DNA of 64,000 nt from positions 1 through 64,000 of the forward strand of contig NZ_JAIAZY010000004.1 in the NCBI RefSeq assembly GCF_019459225.1, in the 5' to 3' direction. Made by a program: the position numbers and the translations under genes. The stretch comes from Bacillus sp. IITD106 (lineage in GTDB: Bacteria; Bacillota; Bacilli; Bacillales; Bacillaceae_C). A model generated the notes under the pieces. The model was not told where the DNA came from. It did not search any database and worked only from the letters and a program-made list of their open reading frames with translations. Of this stretch, positions 52,961 through 62,179 are shown in pieces. Numbering within the stretch: position 1 is the stretch's first letter; each line of letters opens with the position of its first letter.

Positions 52961-53431
52961 TTAATATTTTTCTAACACCTGTTCTTCGATCAATTCTATA
53001 TTCCTTTTGTTTTGCACGTAGTTCATGATATGCTCTTTCATATTTGGAAAAAGTTTTATATTTTTTAGTTCGGAAAGCGGAATCCATAACACGTTTGTTT
53101 GGTTTTCGTCGGGATTATTAGGCATTTTTGGTTCAGAACCCTCTTTAATTTTACATTCGAACATTAAACCCAAAGAGTGGGTATTCCCGTATAAATTAGA
53201 ATTTAAATGTGGAGCATATTCATATACAAATGCTAGAGGACCCACTTCCACTTCTACTGATGCCTCTTCCATAGCTTCTCTTCGCACAGCTTCAATAATG
53301 GATTCGTCTCGTTCAACCCCACCCGCTGGTAAATTATACTGGATTCCTTTTTCATCGTGAAATTCCACTAAGAGGATGCTTTCATTTTCTATAATTAGTG
53401 CACCTGCTCTAACTCTAATATGGTAGTTCAT
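52961..53431 (-). CDS. Nudix hydrolase
   Basis: 156 aa. The Nudix box reads GGVERDESIIEA then REAMEEAS (G-x5-E-x7-REx2EE), preceded by LVEFHDEKGIQYNLPA. Substrate unknown. ATG 53431 after AGGGTGGG. It heads into the cluster of small enzymes running to 59.5 kb; the P-loop gene lies 20 nt upstream, on the same strand. Confidence 0.88.
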   Translation of the reverse strand: MNYHIRVRAGALIIENESILLVEFHDEKGIQYNLPAGGVERDESIIEAVRREAMEEASVEVEVGPLAFVYEYAPHLNSNLYGNTHSLGLMFECKIKEGSEPKMPNNPDENQTNVLWIPLSELKNIKLFPNMKEHIMNYVQNKRNIELIEEQVLEKY

Positions 53432-53451
53432 TAATCTTCCCACCCTTTTTC

Positions 53452-54012
53452 TCATAAACCTTTTGCTATATCTACAATTCTTCTAGCAACGGAAGAGGCT
53501 TCATCATTGTTTCTAATATTGAATAAATAATCTGCTTCTCCTTCTTTTGGTGCAGACAGGTCACTTTTATGAGATTCAGCCTGCTGCCGAGCAAGCACTT
53601 CTTCAAAAGTTGAAGCAATCCTAAATATAGTTGTACTGCGCGGACTATTTGAAACACGAGCTTGAAGAATATGATCTGGAATATCAAAATAAACAATGAT
53701 GGTACTAAATCCTTTAAGTTGAAAATGTTTAATAAGATCCAAACGAGCTTTACGTGAACGATTTGAGTTACAAATAATGAGATGGAAATCGGTCTGATTA
53801 ACAGCATAATCCACAATTGTCTGTGTGATGGCGTATTTGATTGTATTAGGTCCTTGCTTCGGCAATAAGGATTTATAATATGTATTGATGAACTCAGCAT
53901 GGTTATCTTGGTCAATGATAATTGAGTTTTGCAGCTGTTGTTCTAGTGCTTTAGCAAATGTAGTTTTTCCACTGTGGGTTTTACCGACTGTGATTATTAC
54001 AAACCTATTCAT
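53452..54012 (-). CDS. P-loop kinase-like ATPase
   Basis: 186 aa. Walker A VGKTHSGKTTFAKAL at the N-terminus, IIDQDNHAEF, LIICNSNRSRKARLDLI and IIVYFDIPDHILQARV, as in AAA_33/zeta-like or polynucleotide-kinase-like small kinases. Substrate unknown. ATG 54012 after GGAGG. Confidence 0.82.
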   Translation of the reverse strand: MNRFVIITVGKTHSGKTTFAKALEQQLQNSIIIDQDNHAEFINTYYKSLLPKQGPNTIKYAITQTIVDYAVNQTDFHLIICNSNRSRKARLDLIKHFQLKGFSTIIVYFDIPDHILQARVSNSPRSTTIFRIASTFEEVLARQQAESHKSDLSAPKEGEADYLFNIRNNDEASSVARRIVDIAKGL

Positions 54013-54043
54013 AAGTATGCCTCCATTCACGGATCATTCTTTT

Positions 54044-54532
54044 TCATTTTACCTTCAAAACCATCCGAATCGTTTTCAGAATATAGCCATCAAAATCTTC
54101 GTCAATTTCCGATACAACTTCAAAGCCTTTTGATTTATAAAAGGTTTTTCCGATATGATTATCTTTTTCTACGTTAATATAAATCTCCTTAGTATTTTCC
54201 AAGTTGTTCATTCCCTCTGTTAATAGCGAGGTACCTATTCCCTTTCCTTGATATTCTGGATATAGGTAAATAGCATAGAGGTCAACTTTTCCACCCTCTT
54301 TGACGGGAGAAAAGTTTGCAAAGCCGACAATTTTTCCATCTACTTCAGCTACGTACATAAAAGTATGTTTTAAGCGCCTCAACATCATCTCATCGCTATA
54401 GGCGGATCTCAAGAACTTTTCCTGTACCTCCATTGGGATAATATCCTTGTAAGTATGGTTCCAACTAGTTCTTGCAACCTTTTGAACTTCCTTTATATCT
54501 TCCTCAGTCATTTTGCGAATGATATAGTCCAT
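54044..54532 (-). CDS. GNAT family N-acetyltransferase
   Basis: 162 aa. YVAEVDGKIVGFANFS, LYAIYLYPEYQGKGIGTSLL and NHIGKTFYKSKGFEVVSE are the GNAT core. ATG 54532 lies 9 nt after AGAGG. Substrate unknown. Confidence 0.88.
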   Translation of the reverse strand: MDYIIRKMTEEDIKEVQKVARTSWNHTYKDIIPMEVQEKFLRSAYSDEMMLRRLKHTFMYVAEVDGKIVGFANFSPVKEGGKVDLYAIYLYPEYQGKGIGTSLLTEGMNNLENTKEIYINVEKDNHIGKTFYKSKGFEVVSEIDEDFDGYILKTIRMVLKVK

Positions 54533-54553
54533 AATCATCATCCTCTCTGAAAC

Positions 54554-55018
54554 TTAGTTAACATCCCCCAAATAGATCGGAGTTTTTCCTCCCTTTAATC
54601 GTTTAACGATGTATTGTCTTAAATTTTTTGGATATATCCGATGCTCTAGTATTTCATTAATCGGCACCCACTCTATTCTTACTTGATGTTGATCTGGATT
54701 AGAAGGATGGAAACCCATTTCTTCAACTTCATTAAGCTGGCACTCAAAATAATATTCAACTTGATGTACATCAAAGTCGAAAGCAGAATGTTCATGATTT
54801 TTTCCTATATATTCACGTATATACAAAAGTTCCCCTATTACAACCTTACGCCCAATCTCTTCCATGCATTCTCTTACTAAGGTCTCGTGAAATGTTTCGC
54901 CATGCTCTTGGCCGCCTCCAGGGCAAAGATAAAAAGTTCCTTCATGGTCTTGATTTTTTGTTAACAGTATATTTTCCCCTTTAATGATAATTGCTTTTAC
55001 TGAGTTTCTAATGTTCAT
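54554..55018 (-). CDS. Nudix hydrolase
   Basis: 154 aa. Nudix box GGGQEHGETFHETLVREC then MEEIGRKV; EWVPINEILEHRIYP follows. ATG 55018 after GGGGG. Same direction as the neighbours, 21 nt before the GNAT gene. Confidence 0.9.
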   Translation of the reverse strand: MNIRNSVKAIIIKGENILLTKNQDHEGTFYLCPGGGQEHGETFHETLVRECMEEIGRKVVIGELLYIREYIGKNHEHSAFDFDVHQVEYYFECQLNEVEEMGFHPSNPDQHQVRIEWVPINEILEHRIYPKNLRQYIVKRLKGGKTPIYLGDVN

Positions 55019-55046
55019 CCAAATACCCCCACTTATAAATCGATTA

Positions 55047-55922
55047 TTAATAGATTGAAATCGCCTCTTCTAAGAATCCTATGAATTCTTTTGCCTCGTT
55101 TGTTTCCACTTTCGTTACAACATAAGTCGATGAGGTAGGAGAAAGAATTTTACTAGGCTTTATTTCTGACAGCCGTTTCATTTTTATTTCTTCCTTAACC
55201 ATCGTAGCGGGCAAATATGATATACCGAGTCCTTGTTCAATGAATTGTTTCGTTATTTCTATTTGATTCACTTTCATTGTGCGAACCGTTGGATAATATC
55301 TATGTATGGCATTCAAAAGTTCATCCCAATAGTCAGGATGATTATGCGTGATCAACCTAAACTTTTGTAAAGCCGTTATCTCATCATATTCGCAGTCTTG
55401 GTTAGGAACAAAGGGACCAACAAGGATGACAGGCTCCTCGTGAAGGATTTGACAATGTATATTCGTTTGTATCGGTTTTATTCTCGTCAATCCAAGGTCT
55501 GCTCTTCCTGCACTAATTTCATCACCGATTTCATATGATGTAAGTACGTTGATCAATACTTCAATATCTGGATTTTTCTCAGTAAAATTTCGCAATATGG
55601 GGGGCAGGATAGAAGATGCAATTTGCGGAGCAGTGGCAATGGTTAATCTGCGTTTATAACCTTGCTTCCAAGCCTCAAAGTCCTCCAACCCCTGTTCAAA
55701 TGTAGCAATCACCTCCCTAGCATAAGGAAGAAATCTATAACCAGCATCTGTCAGTGTTATAGTTTTCCCAATTCTATCAAATAGCTGGCAGTTAAGATTT
55801 TCTTCAAGCCTTTTTATATGCTTCGTAACTGCTGGCTGGGTTAAAAATAGATCTTCTGATGTCTTGCGGAAATTTTCATACTTGGCGGCGATAACAAATG
55901 TTTTTAACCATTTAATATCCAT
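55047..55922 (-). CDS. LysR family transcriptional regulator
   Basis: 291 aa. Winged helix at the N-terminus, IKWLKTFVIAAKYENFRK and LTQPAVTKHIKRLEENL, then a periplasmic-binding-like effector domain. ATG 55922 lies 7 nt after AGGGAG. Divergent from the methyltransferase at 56050; a dyad lies between, so it probably controls both. Confidence 0.93.
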   Translation of the reverse strand: MDIKWLKTFVIAAKYENFRKTSEDLFLTQPAVTKHIKRLEENLNCQLFDRIGKTITLTDAGYRFLPYAREVIATFEQGLEDFEAWKQGYKRRLTIATAPQIASSILPPILRNFTEKNPDIEVLINVLTSYEIGDEISAGRADLGLTRIKPIQTNIHCQILHEEPVILVGPFVPNQDCEYDEITALQKFRLITHNHPDYWDELLNAIHRYYPTVRTMKVNQIEITKQFIEQGLGISYLPATMVKEEIKMKRLSEIKPSKILSPTSSTYVVTKVETNEAKEFIGFLEEAISIY

Positions 55923-55940
55923 ATAAATTCTCCCTGCGTG

Positions 55941-55955
55941 ATAACGTTTCGTTAT
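55941..55955. promoter_or_regulatory. Dyad in the lysR-methyltransferase intergenic region
   Basis: ATAACG-TTT-CGTTAT, a perfect 6-bp dyad with a T-N11-A core, 19 nt upstream of the LysR start. This is the shape of a LysR box. Confidence 0.6.
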
Positions 55956-56049
55956 TAATACTTTCAATTTTTGTTAATATTCACAATGTTTTTTATTAAG
56001 TATAATGGAATCAGCAAAAAAATACAGCCTATTTGGAGGATTGATACGG

Positions 56050-56826
56050 ATGGAGAAGGTGAAAAATACAAGCGATTTTTGGAACGCGAATTTATATGAT
56101 AACAAACATGCATTTGTTTCAACATTTGGCAATCATCTCATAGAATTGTTGGACCCTAAAATAGGAGAAAAAATTCTTGATCTTGGGTGTGGAACTGGCG
56201 ATTTGGCGAAAAAATTATATGATGATGGAATGGATGTTTCAGGTGTTGATAAGTCCGAAAACATGATTAGTCAAGCAAAAAATAAGTATCAGAATATTCA
56301 TTTTTCCGTCCAAGATGCAACAGACTTACATTATGTAAACGAATTTGATGCGGTATTCTCGAATGCTACACTTCATTGGGTAAAACCGCCAAAACAGGCC
56401 CTTCAGTGTATTTATCGGAGTTTAAAACAAGGTGGAAGATTTGTCGCTGAATTTGGCGGCAAAGGAAACGTTCAATTCATAACGGATGAGATTATGAATC
56501 AATTGAAACGATTTGGATTTGAAAAAAACATAGACTTATTCCCTTGGTATTTTCCTAGCGTTGGAGAATATTCAACTTTAATGGAAGAAGTAGGGTTTAG
56601 AGTGACATTTGCTCAACACTTTGACAGACCAACCCCACTCGATGGCGATCGCGGATTACACAATTGGATAGAAATGTTTGCTAACGATATGTTTAATGGA
56701 ATTCCGAGTGACCAAAAAGACCTGATCATAAAAAACGTTGAGGAACATTTAAGGGATGTTTTATATCATGACAGGAATTGGGTAGCTGATTATAAGAGAA
56801 TTCGGGTCATTGGAATAAAGCAGTGA
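56050..56826 (+). CDS. Class I SAM-dependent methyltransferase
   Basis: 258 aa. SAM motif I ILDLGCGTGDLAKKL, GVDKSENMISQAK, FDAVFSNATLHWVK and GGRFVAEFGGKGN; close to trans-aconitate methyltransferase-type enzymes. ATG 56050 lies 10 nt after GGAGG; a longer frame from 56005 overlaps the TATAAT box at 56001. Likely target of the divergent LysR. Confidence 0.9.
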   Translation: MEKVKNTSDFWNANLYDNKHAFVSTFGNHLIELLDPKIGEKILDLGCGTGDLAKKLYDDGMDVSGVDKSENMISQAKNKYQNIHFSVQDATDLHYVNEFDAVFSNATLHWVKPPKQALQCIYRSLKQGGRFVAEFGGKGNVQFITDEIMNQLKRFGFEKNIDLFPWYFPSVGEYSTLMEEVGFRVTFAQHFDRPTPLDGDRGLHNWIEMFANDMFNGIPSDQKDLIIKNVEEHLRDVLYHDRNWVADYKRIRVIGIKQ

Positions 56827-56856
56827 AGGGTCCAAATTGGTCCCTTTTTCTTTTTA
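56825..56856 (+). terminator. Terminator after the methyltransferase gene
   Basis: AAGGGTCC and GGTCCCTT pair with one mismatch around AAATT, followed by TTTCTTTTT. Confidence 0.8.
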
Positions 56857-57064
56857 AATCTTGATTTTCATTATCACACTCAAATGCGCTATTCTCACCT
56901 TAATCGCCATAAAGCAATATCCCAGCCTCTGATTAATCGTTTCCATCAAGAATTAATTCTTTCATAACAGGAATCTCCTAGCAATTATAGAATAGTTACG
57001 TTATACAATTCAGTTAAGGAGGCTTCTTTATAAAGATTTTTGCGAATTATCTAAAAGTTCTGTT

Positions 57065-57391
57065 CTATTTAAAAGGTTTTCCAGAGACTATATGCCAATG
57101 AAGGTGCTTTGATTCTTGATAATTTCCTAAGTTTGTAATCACTTTACAAGCACCATTTTCTTCTGTCACCATAGCAGAAACCTTTTTGATTACTCCCATT
57201 AGCTCAAGCAATAATTCGTTATCATTTTCATCCAGTGTAATGAAAGACGGGATATGTTTCTTTGGTATAGCGACAATATGGACGGGGTAAAAAGGTCTTG
57301 TATGATGATAGGCTAATACATTTTCCGTCTCCAAAACCTTATTTACATGTGTTTTCCCACTCAAAACTTCATCACAATAGAAATCAGTCAT
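57065..57391 (-). CDS. HIT family protein
   Basis: 108 aa. The histidine triad is HLHWHIVSG (about 96-104); VHIVAIPKKHIPSF is the conserved strand-loop. HIT proteins hydrolyse nucleoside phosphoramidates or dinucleotides. AAGGGG precedes the ATG. The N-terminal zinc cysteines seen in longer HIT proteins are absent. Confidence 0.9.
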   Translation of the reverse strand: MTDFYCDEVLSGKTHVNKVLETENVLAYHHTRPFYPVHIVAIPKKHIPSFITLDENDNELLLELMGVIKKVSAMVTEENGACKVITNLGNYQESKHLHWHIVSGKPFK

Positions 57392-57432
57392 CTTGGGTCC
57401 CCTTTAATTCTATTTTATTATTTTCTGTGATT

Positions 57433-57915
57433 TTAAATAGTCGTTTTCAACTTCATTTCAAATGTTGGATGGGTTACATAATCCGTATAATTTATATCTC
57501 CATCATAATCTAAATAAGCTTGATAACGCATACGAATAGCTGGGGCTGAAATCAAATCCAACACTTCATCTTTGGAAACCCAGCGACTATCTGTTGTTTC
57601 ATCAGAAATACTTAATTCACCACCAACAGGCTTACATACATAGTCAAACATTACCTTCGTTGGTACATCAGTTACTCCGTCATACCATTTATGGATTCCT
57701 GTATTGGAGTGCACTCCAATCAAATAAGAAACAACAGTGTCTATCCCGCTTTCTTCTTTTATTTCACGACTTAATGCATCTAATAGATTTTCTCCAACTT
57801 CCACCTGTCCACCAGGGTATACCCACCCTCCATCACGGGTCTTTACTAACAGAATATTTCCTTGCTCATCTTCCACGATTCCACCCACTGCTACAATATG
57901 TGTAGGCATTACCAT
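57433..57915 (-). CDS. Nudix hydrolase
   Basis: 160 aa. AVGGIVEDEQGNILLVKT, then Nudix box GGQVEVGENLLDALSREI with KEESGID. GGAGG lies 8 nt before ATG 57915. Third Nudix gene of the cluster; substrate unknown. Confidence 0.9.
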   Translation of the reverse strand: MVMPTHIVAVGGIVEDEQGNILLVKTRDGGWVYPGGQVEVGENLLDALSREIKEESGIDTVVSYLIGVHSNTGIHKWYDGVTDVPTKVMFDYVCKPVGGELSISDETTDSRWVSKDEVLDLISAPAIRMRYQAYLDYDGDINYTDYVTHPTFEMKLKTTI

Positions 57916-58014
57916 CCTTATAACCTCCGATTTGTTATTTACCCATTTATTATTAAGCTATATCAAAACGATTACGTTACAATGCTAGCAATTGTAAGGC
58001 TTCACCACTATTTT

Positions 58015-58722
58015 TTATTTACCTTTTATTATTTTCAACATCGAATTAGCATTTTCTTGAAATTCATATGGAACCTTCACTTCTTCTACAGAATACCCAT
58101 TATCAATGAGATAGCCTATTAATTTATCTAAATGTTCATACCGTTTTCCTTCCAAGTCTACTAAAGGAAAAATACGAATTTCCTCGTTTGTAACCCTTAG
58201 TAACTCTTTAATCGTTTTTATATGAAATTCATAATCTAAGCGGTCTGCGTACATAAAAAGAAAATGAGCGGATAGAACCAGATCAAATTCCGCATCTTCG
58301 AACGGCAATAATGGTAAAGTAATAGCTATATATTTTTCACCTGATTTCTCCATATCCTTCGTACAATCGTTCAATGCATTCAAGCGGTGTTTTCGAAGAC
58401 CTTCAACATCTTTAAAATAATCCCAAATATAATTACCCTTAGCTTTTTCCATATGCACCATCGCGTGTTCAATGTCTTGAAGTCCTTTATTTTTTAATTC
58501 TTCACCAGAGTGATAATAAGCAATATCGCAAGCTGTTATGTCTAATCCTAACTTGTTACCTACAGCGGTAAAAGAACATGCACCTGCAGGACAATCCAGT
58601 ATTCTCTTTCCATTAAGTGATTCTATCGAAAGTGAAAACATATCTAAATATTCTTCAAAGGATCTTCCGATAAAAACAATTCTCTCTATATCTAACTTTG
58701 GATTGTGCTCAACTTTACTCAA
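58015..58722 (-). CDS. SAM-dependent methyltransferase-like protein
   Basis: 235 aa. A SAM-binding motif, RILDCPAGACSFTAV (about 40-54), with Cys-Pro in place of the usual Gly-rich start, then DITACDIAYY and FDLVLSAHFLFMY. Substrate unknown. The TTG start overlaps the stop of the upstream GNAT gene by 3 nt (TTGA). Confidence 0.78.
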   Translation of the reverse strand: MSKVEHNPKLDIERIVFIGRSFEEYLDMFSLSIESLNGKRILDCPAGACSFTAVGNKLGLDITACDIAYYHSGEELKNKGLQDIEHAMVHMEKAKGNYIWDYFKDVEGLRKHRLNALNDCTKDMEKSGEKYIAITLPLLPFEDAEFDLVLSAHFLFMYADRLDYEFHIKTIKELLRVTNEEIRIFPLVDLEGKRYEHLDKLIGYLIDNGYSVEEVKVPYEFQENANSMLKIIKGK

Positions 58723-59492
58723 CTAACCCCACCTCTTATCTGAGATTCTTTAACTCTATACCAATATTGATAAATTTCCGAATAACCAATTTTTGAATAC
58801 AGTCTTAATGCGGGTTTGTTATCTAGTACAACAGCGAGGTAGCTGTATTCAGCTTCATTTTCTTTTCCCCATTTTAACAGATTAAATATAAGCTGTTCTC
58901 CGAATCCTTGATTCCTATAGTTCATATCGGTGACAATATCATAAAGACCAATATATTCCCTTTCGATAACACCAAAACCACAGGCAACGACTTGCCCATT
59001 ATGGTATAGAGAAATAAAACATTTCTTGGTCTTAATATTAGAAAGCATTTGAATCATCGTATCCTTATTCTTTTCCTCAATATGATTCAACCTGCAAAAA
59101 TTCTCAATCCATTTGAGATTAACATTTTCATCAAGCGTGACCGAATGTAGAGATGGCTCTTTGACTCCATTTAAATCTAGTGTTTGTACACTGGTGCGAT
59201 CGATCAAAGAGTAACCTTTCTCTTGCAAACTATTATCTAAGTTTGCAGGTTTAACAAAAGGAGTGATTTTAAAGGTGGGACGCAAATTATTGTTCGTGTA
59301 GATGTTCTCACATTCTACAATTTTTTGATTCAAATCGAATGTCGATGAATAAATAGGGTTAATCGAATTGGCCCGTTTCGTATATCCGTTTGCAAATCTA
59401 AGAACCCATCCGTCATAAAGCATCGTAGATAAAGGCTGCCAGTGATTGAGGGAAAGTTCTTCAATCATTCCCATATTCTTCAGTAAAGTCAT
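58719..59492 (-). CDS. GNAT family N-acetyltransferase
   Basis: 257 aa, a two-part protein: the N-terminal half (SLNHWQPLSTMLYDGWVLRF, ANGYTKRANSI) is the usual front of this long GNAT class, and the C-terminal domain has GLYDIVTDMNYRNQGFGEQL and NKPALRLYSKIGYSEIY. GGAG precedes the ATG. It is translationally coupled to the methyltransferase-like gene. Confidence 0.88.
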   Translation of the reverse strand: MTLLKNMGMIEELSLNHWQPLSTMLYDGWVLRFANGYTKRANSINPIYSSTFDLNQKIVECENIYTNNNLRPTFKITPFVKPANLDNSLQEKGYSLIDRTSVQTLDLNGVKEPSLHSVTLDENVNLKWIENFCRLNHIEEKNKDTMIQMLSNIKTKKCFISLYHNGQVVACGFGVIEREYIGLYDIVTDMNYRNQGFGEQLIFNLLKWGKENEAEYSYLAVVLDNKPALRLYSKIGYSEIYQYWYRVKESQIRGGVS

Positions 59493-59596
59493 TTTTATCC
59501 AACTCCAAGTATCAGATTAAGGATTAATTCGATAAGAATCGTGTACTTCCCTTCTTCAACCAGAAATCCTAAATGATAAAGAGCCCAATCAAAATA

Positions 59597-59630
59597 CAAC
59601 TCCTTTTTTTATAATATTAAAAAGGAGTTG
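59597..59630. promoter_or_regulatory. Dyad spanning the -10 of a small membrane-protein gene
   Basis: CAACTCCTTTTT (59597-59608) and AAAAAGGAGTTG (59619-59630) form a 12-bp inverted repeat with TATAAT (59610-59615) in the centre. The right arm is the ribosome binding site of the gene at 59638. Confidence 0.5.
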
Positions 59631-59637
59631 ATGATAA

Positions 59638-59823
59638 ATGATCTTCGCTCTTTATTTAATGATTGGAATATTGATTAGTTCATTGATTTATGTTGTTGCA
59701 GATTTCCGTCCTCTGTTTCTTTTTCTTATATTGTTCGTTGCTTGGTTACCTCTCTTATGCGTCGGGATGACAATCGTACCTTTTATAGATGTAGAAGAAA
59801 TCTCCAGTAGGCTAAACACATGA
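59638..59823 (+). CDS. Hypothetical small membrane protein
   Basis: 61 aa: helix 1 (about 2-22), a short loop ADFRP and helix 2 (about 26-46), then an acidic tail. AAGGAG lies before the ATG. No family recognised. The end overlaps the convergent MraY-like gene by 41 bp. Confidence 0.6.
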   Translation: MIFALYLMIGILISSLIYVVADFRPLFLFLILFVAWLPLLCVGMTIVPFIDVEEISSRLNT

Positions 59824-60739
59824 AAGTGCCAATCCAAGATACAAATCCAAAAACGACCACAATCGTCGTTTCGGACCATCCATATTTTGTGGAAAAATGA
59901 TAATGAATCGGTGTCATTCTGAAAATTCGTTTACGAGTAAGTTTGAAGGATGAAACTTGTAATATAACCGATAGCTGTTCTGCAAAATAAATGATAAATA
60001 AAATCGGAATGAGTATTTCAACTTTTTCAAGGACAGCAAGGAATGAAAGAGATCCCCCTATAGCCAATGATCCTGTATCACCCATAAAAGCTTTTGCTGG
60101 ATAAATATTATAAATGAGAAAACCAAGCAAACAGCCAATCATAATTAAACTAAAAAGTTGTACCTCTGTTCTTTCCGAAATCATGAAAAAGAAAAAGTAA
60201 GTTGGAATTGCTACGACAGCTAAAAGGCCATCCAATCCGTCTGTAAAATTTATCGCATTCGCAGAACCAACGACAAATAAAGTGATTACAATGACATAAA
60301 AAGAGATTGGGAGATCGATCGTAATATTTTTAGAAATATGAATAATCGTATCTATGCCAAGTTCATTAACCACATAAAAAAGCAAAATACCTGTAAAAGA
60401 AAATTGAAAGAGTAGTTTTGTTTTGCCTGATACTCCTCCTGGGTCTTGTCTGGAAGCTTTCCAAAAATCATCTAAAAACCCAACAAAACTAAACAGGATA
60501 TATGTAATGGCTAAGAAGAACATTAATGGAGTTGGGGAATATAGTATGGCAACGATGACACCAATAAATAGGATCATTCCGAACATTAATGGAGTCCCTT
60601 TTTTCAACTGATGATCCGAAGGAAGCTCCTTTCTTATCGGTTGAATAAGTCCTAATTTCTTTAAAACTGCTATTAATAGCGGGGATAATGCCGCGACAAT
60701 TAGAAAAGAAATCATCGCTGGGATTATTTGTTCACTCAC
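59783..60739 (-). CDS. MraY-like glycosyl phosphotransferase, orphan paralogue
   Basis: 318 aa, ten helices. GFLDDFWKASRQ, NAINFTDGLDGLLAV, KAFMGDTGSLAIGG and RKRIFRMTPIHYHF are all MraY motifs (phospho-MurNAc-pentapeptide transfer to undecaprenyl phosphate). The mur cluster is absent, so this is probably a second copy with a related or inducible role. GTG start; its ribosome binding site is weak. Confidence 0.87.
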   Translation of the reverse strand: MSEQIIPAMISFLIVAALSPLLIAVLKKLGLIQPIRKELPSDHQLKKGTPLMFGMILFIGVIVAILYSPTPLMFFLAITYILFSFVGFLDDFWKASRQDPGGVSGKTKLLFQFSFTGILLFYVVNELGIDTIIHISKNITIDLPISFYVIVITLFVVGSANAINFTDGLDGLLAVVAIPTYFFFFMISERTEVQLFSLIMIGCLLGFLIYNIYPAKAFMGDTGSLAIGGSLSFLAVLEKVEILIPILFIIYFAEQLSVILQVSSFKLTRKRIFRMTPIHYHFSTKYGWSETTIVVVFGFVSWIGTFMCLAYWRFLLHL

Positions 60740-61032
60740 TATTCAAATACGCCCTTTCTAATAATCATCATTTGATTCATTGACTATTTTCATTAGTATA
60801 AAGGATGTTGGTATGCCCCAAAACGATTTACACAATAGGAAATTGGTGACAGTCTCTAACAACCTTCAGTGAAGTGCTTTGTATATCTAAAAAAGAGTAC
60901 AGTCTTATGTATATTCAGGATTTTTAAGAATAGTTACAGATTTACCAAACGAGAAAGGCCCATTACAGTGCAACAGTACCCTCTTTAGAAGTGGAAAATA
61001 GTACGGTTATACTCGGGGTGCTAAATAAAAGA
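60740..61032. other. Gap between the MraY-like and HIT genes
   Basis: 293 nt. No ORF with a ribosome binding site, no clear hairpin, and no repeat of the families listed here. Confidence 0.5.
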
Positions 61033-61506
61033 TTATGCATTTTCCCTTATCCACAAACGTAACTTTTCAGCATAGAAAGGACGTTCATTTGGATCAGTCT
61101 GAAATCCTCTTGTACGGTAAAGATTATCGTTTTCATACCTTGGATAAACGTGAAGATGATAATGCCAGACGTCTTGATTGCCAGCCGGTTCATTATGTTG
61201 ACGTGTTGAAATCCCATCACACTGATACGTATCTTTCATCGTAAAAGCGGCTAATTGAGCAGCTCTATGAATTTCGGCTGCGTATTCAACAGGAAGCTCA
61301 AATATGTTCTCAAAATGTTGATTAGGGATAACTAACACATGACCTTTGTTGTTCGGCCACCACTTGCTCGCTATAAAAGCGGTTACAAATTCATTTTGAT
61401 AAATGATATCTCTTTGTTTTGTACCTTGATTAGGTCTATCATCACCTGAAACAATCGGACAAAATGGACATTCGTACCCCTCAGGTTTATGTGAATATAT
61501 TTTCAT
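61033..61506 (-). CDS. HIT family protein with zinc-binding N-terminus
   Basis: 157 aa. CPFCPIVSGD supplies a CxxC zinc site, GHVLVIPNQHFENIF the conserved strand, and VWHYHLHVYPRY (about 114-125) the histidine triad. Longer than the HIT protein at 57065. Likely dinucleotide or nucleoside phosphoramidate hydrolase. Confidence 0.9.
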   Translation of the reverse strand: MKIYSHKPEGYECPFCPIVSGDDRPNQGTKQRDIIYQNEFVTAFIASKWWPNNKGHVLVIPNQHFENIFELPVEYAAEIHRAAQLAAFTMKDTYQCDGISTRQHNEPAGNQDVWHYHLHVYPRYENDNLYRTRGFQTDPNERPFYAEKLRLWIRENA

Positions 61507-61572
61507 CTCCGCAGTCCCCCTAAAATATTTTGGAACTTGTTGGCGTTTCCTTGAATATAGCTAATTGAGCAT

Positions 61573-62146
61573 TTATTGATTTAGTTTATTAAGTAAAATT
61601 TCCTTATGAGTTTTAGAAAGCTTCATCAAATCAAACTCATTTTTAGAAATCAATTTATGTAATGTATTTACTTCTTTCCAAGCCATTTTGTACTGTAACT
61701 TATCAATTATTCCTCTCGATAATGCCTCATCGATTTCATCAGCATCTTTTTTCAATTATTTCCCCAGTCGGTAATATCACAATATCTAAAAATAGATCAT
61801 CCATCCAAGGTATATTATTTTCAATCCCACATTGCAAACAAATATCAACATACCATTGAACGATGTTTCCTTGAGAATCAAACATTGTCGTTAACGAATG
61901 GTGTTCTTCTATGGGAAAATGCTGAAGCCAAATGTACCCATCATCCACGATACATACACTTTTTTCTCCATAATTAACAAATAGTGGTTCCCTGACTCTA
62001 TGAATTTTTAATAATGTAACATATCCTTTAAACTCCTCTATTTCAAGAAATGATTGGATATATTCCCTTTTAAGCACTCGCTTCCATTCTGAGCGGTCAC
62101 CATATTTCCGTTTTAACAATACTACCCCGCCTCTTTTTCGTTTCAC
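61573..62146 (-). pseudogene. DUF402 family gene split by a frameshift
   Basis: The first frame (to 61739) gives YGEKSVCIVDDGYIWLQHFP and PWMDDLFLDIVILPTGEII, diagnostic of DUF402. It breaks at EKRC-stop, while the overlapping frame continues as KKDADEIDEALSRGIIDKLQ and LISKNEFDLMKLSKTHKE, the normal DUF402 C-terminus. One extra A in the run GAAAAAAG near 61750-61755 explains the split. DUF402 proteins are nucleoside-diphosphatase-like. The true start may be TTG 62119. It may also be a sequencing error or slippage. Confidence 0.82.
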
Positions 62147-62179
62147 TATTTTTTGTACAAATTTTCGCTCTTGTTTTAA

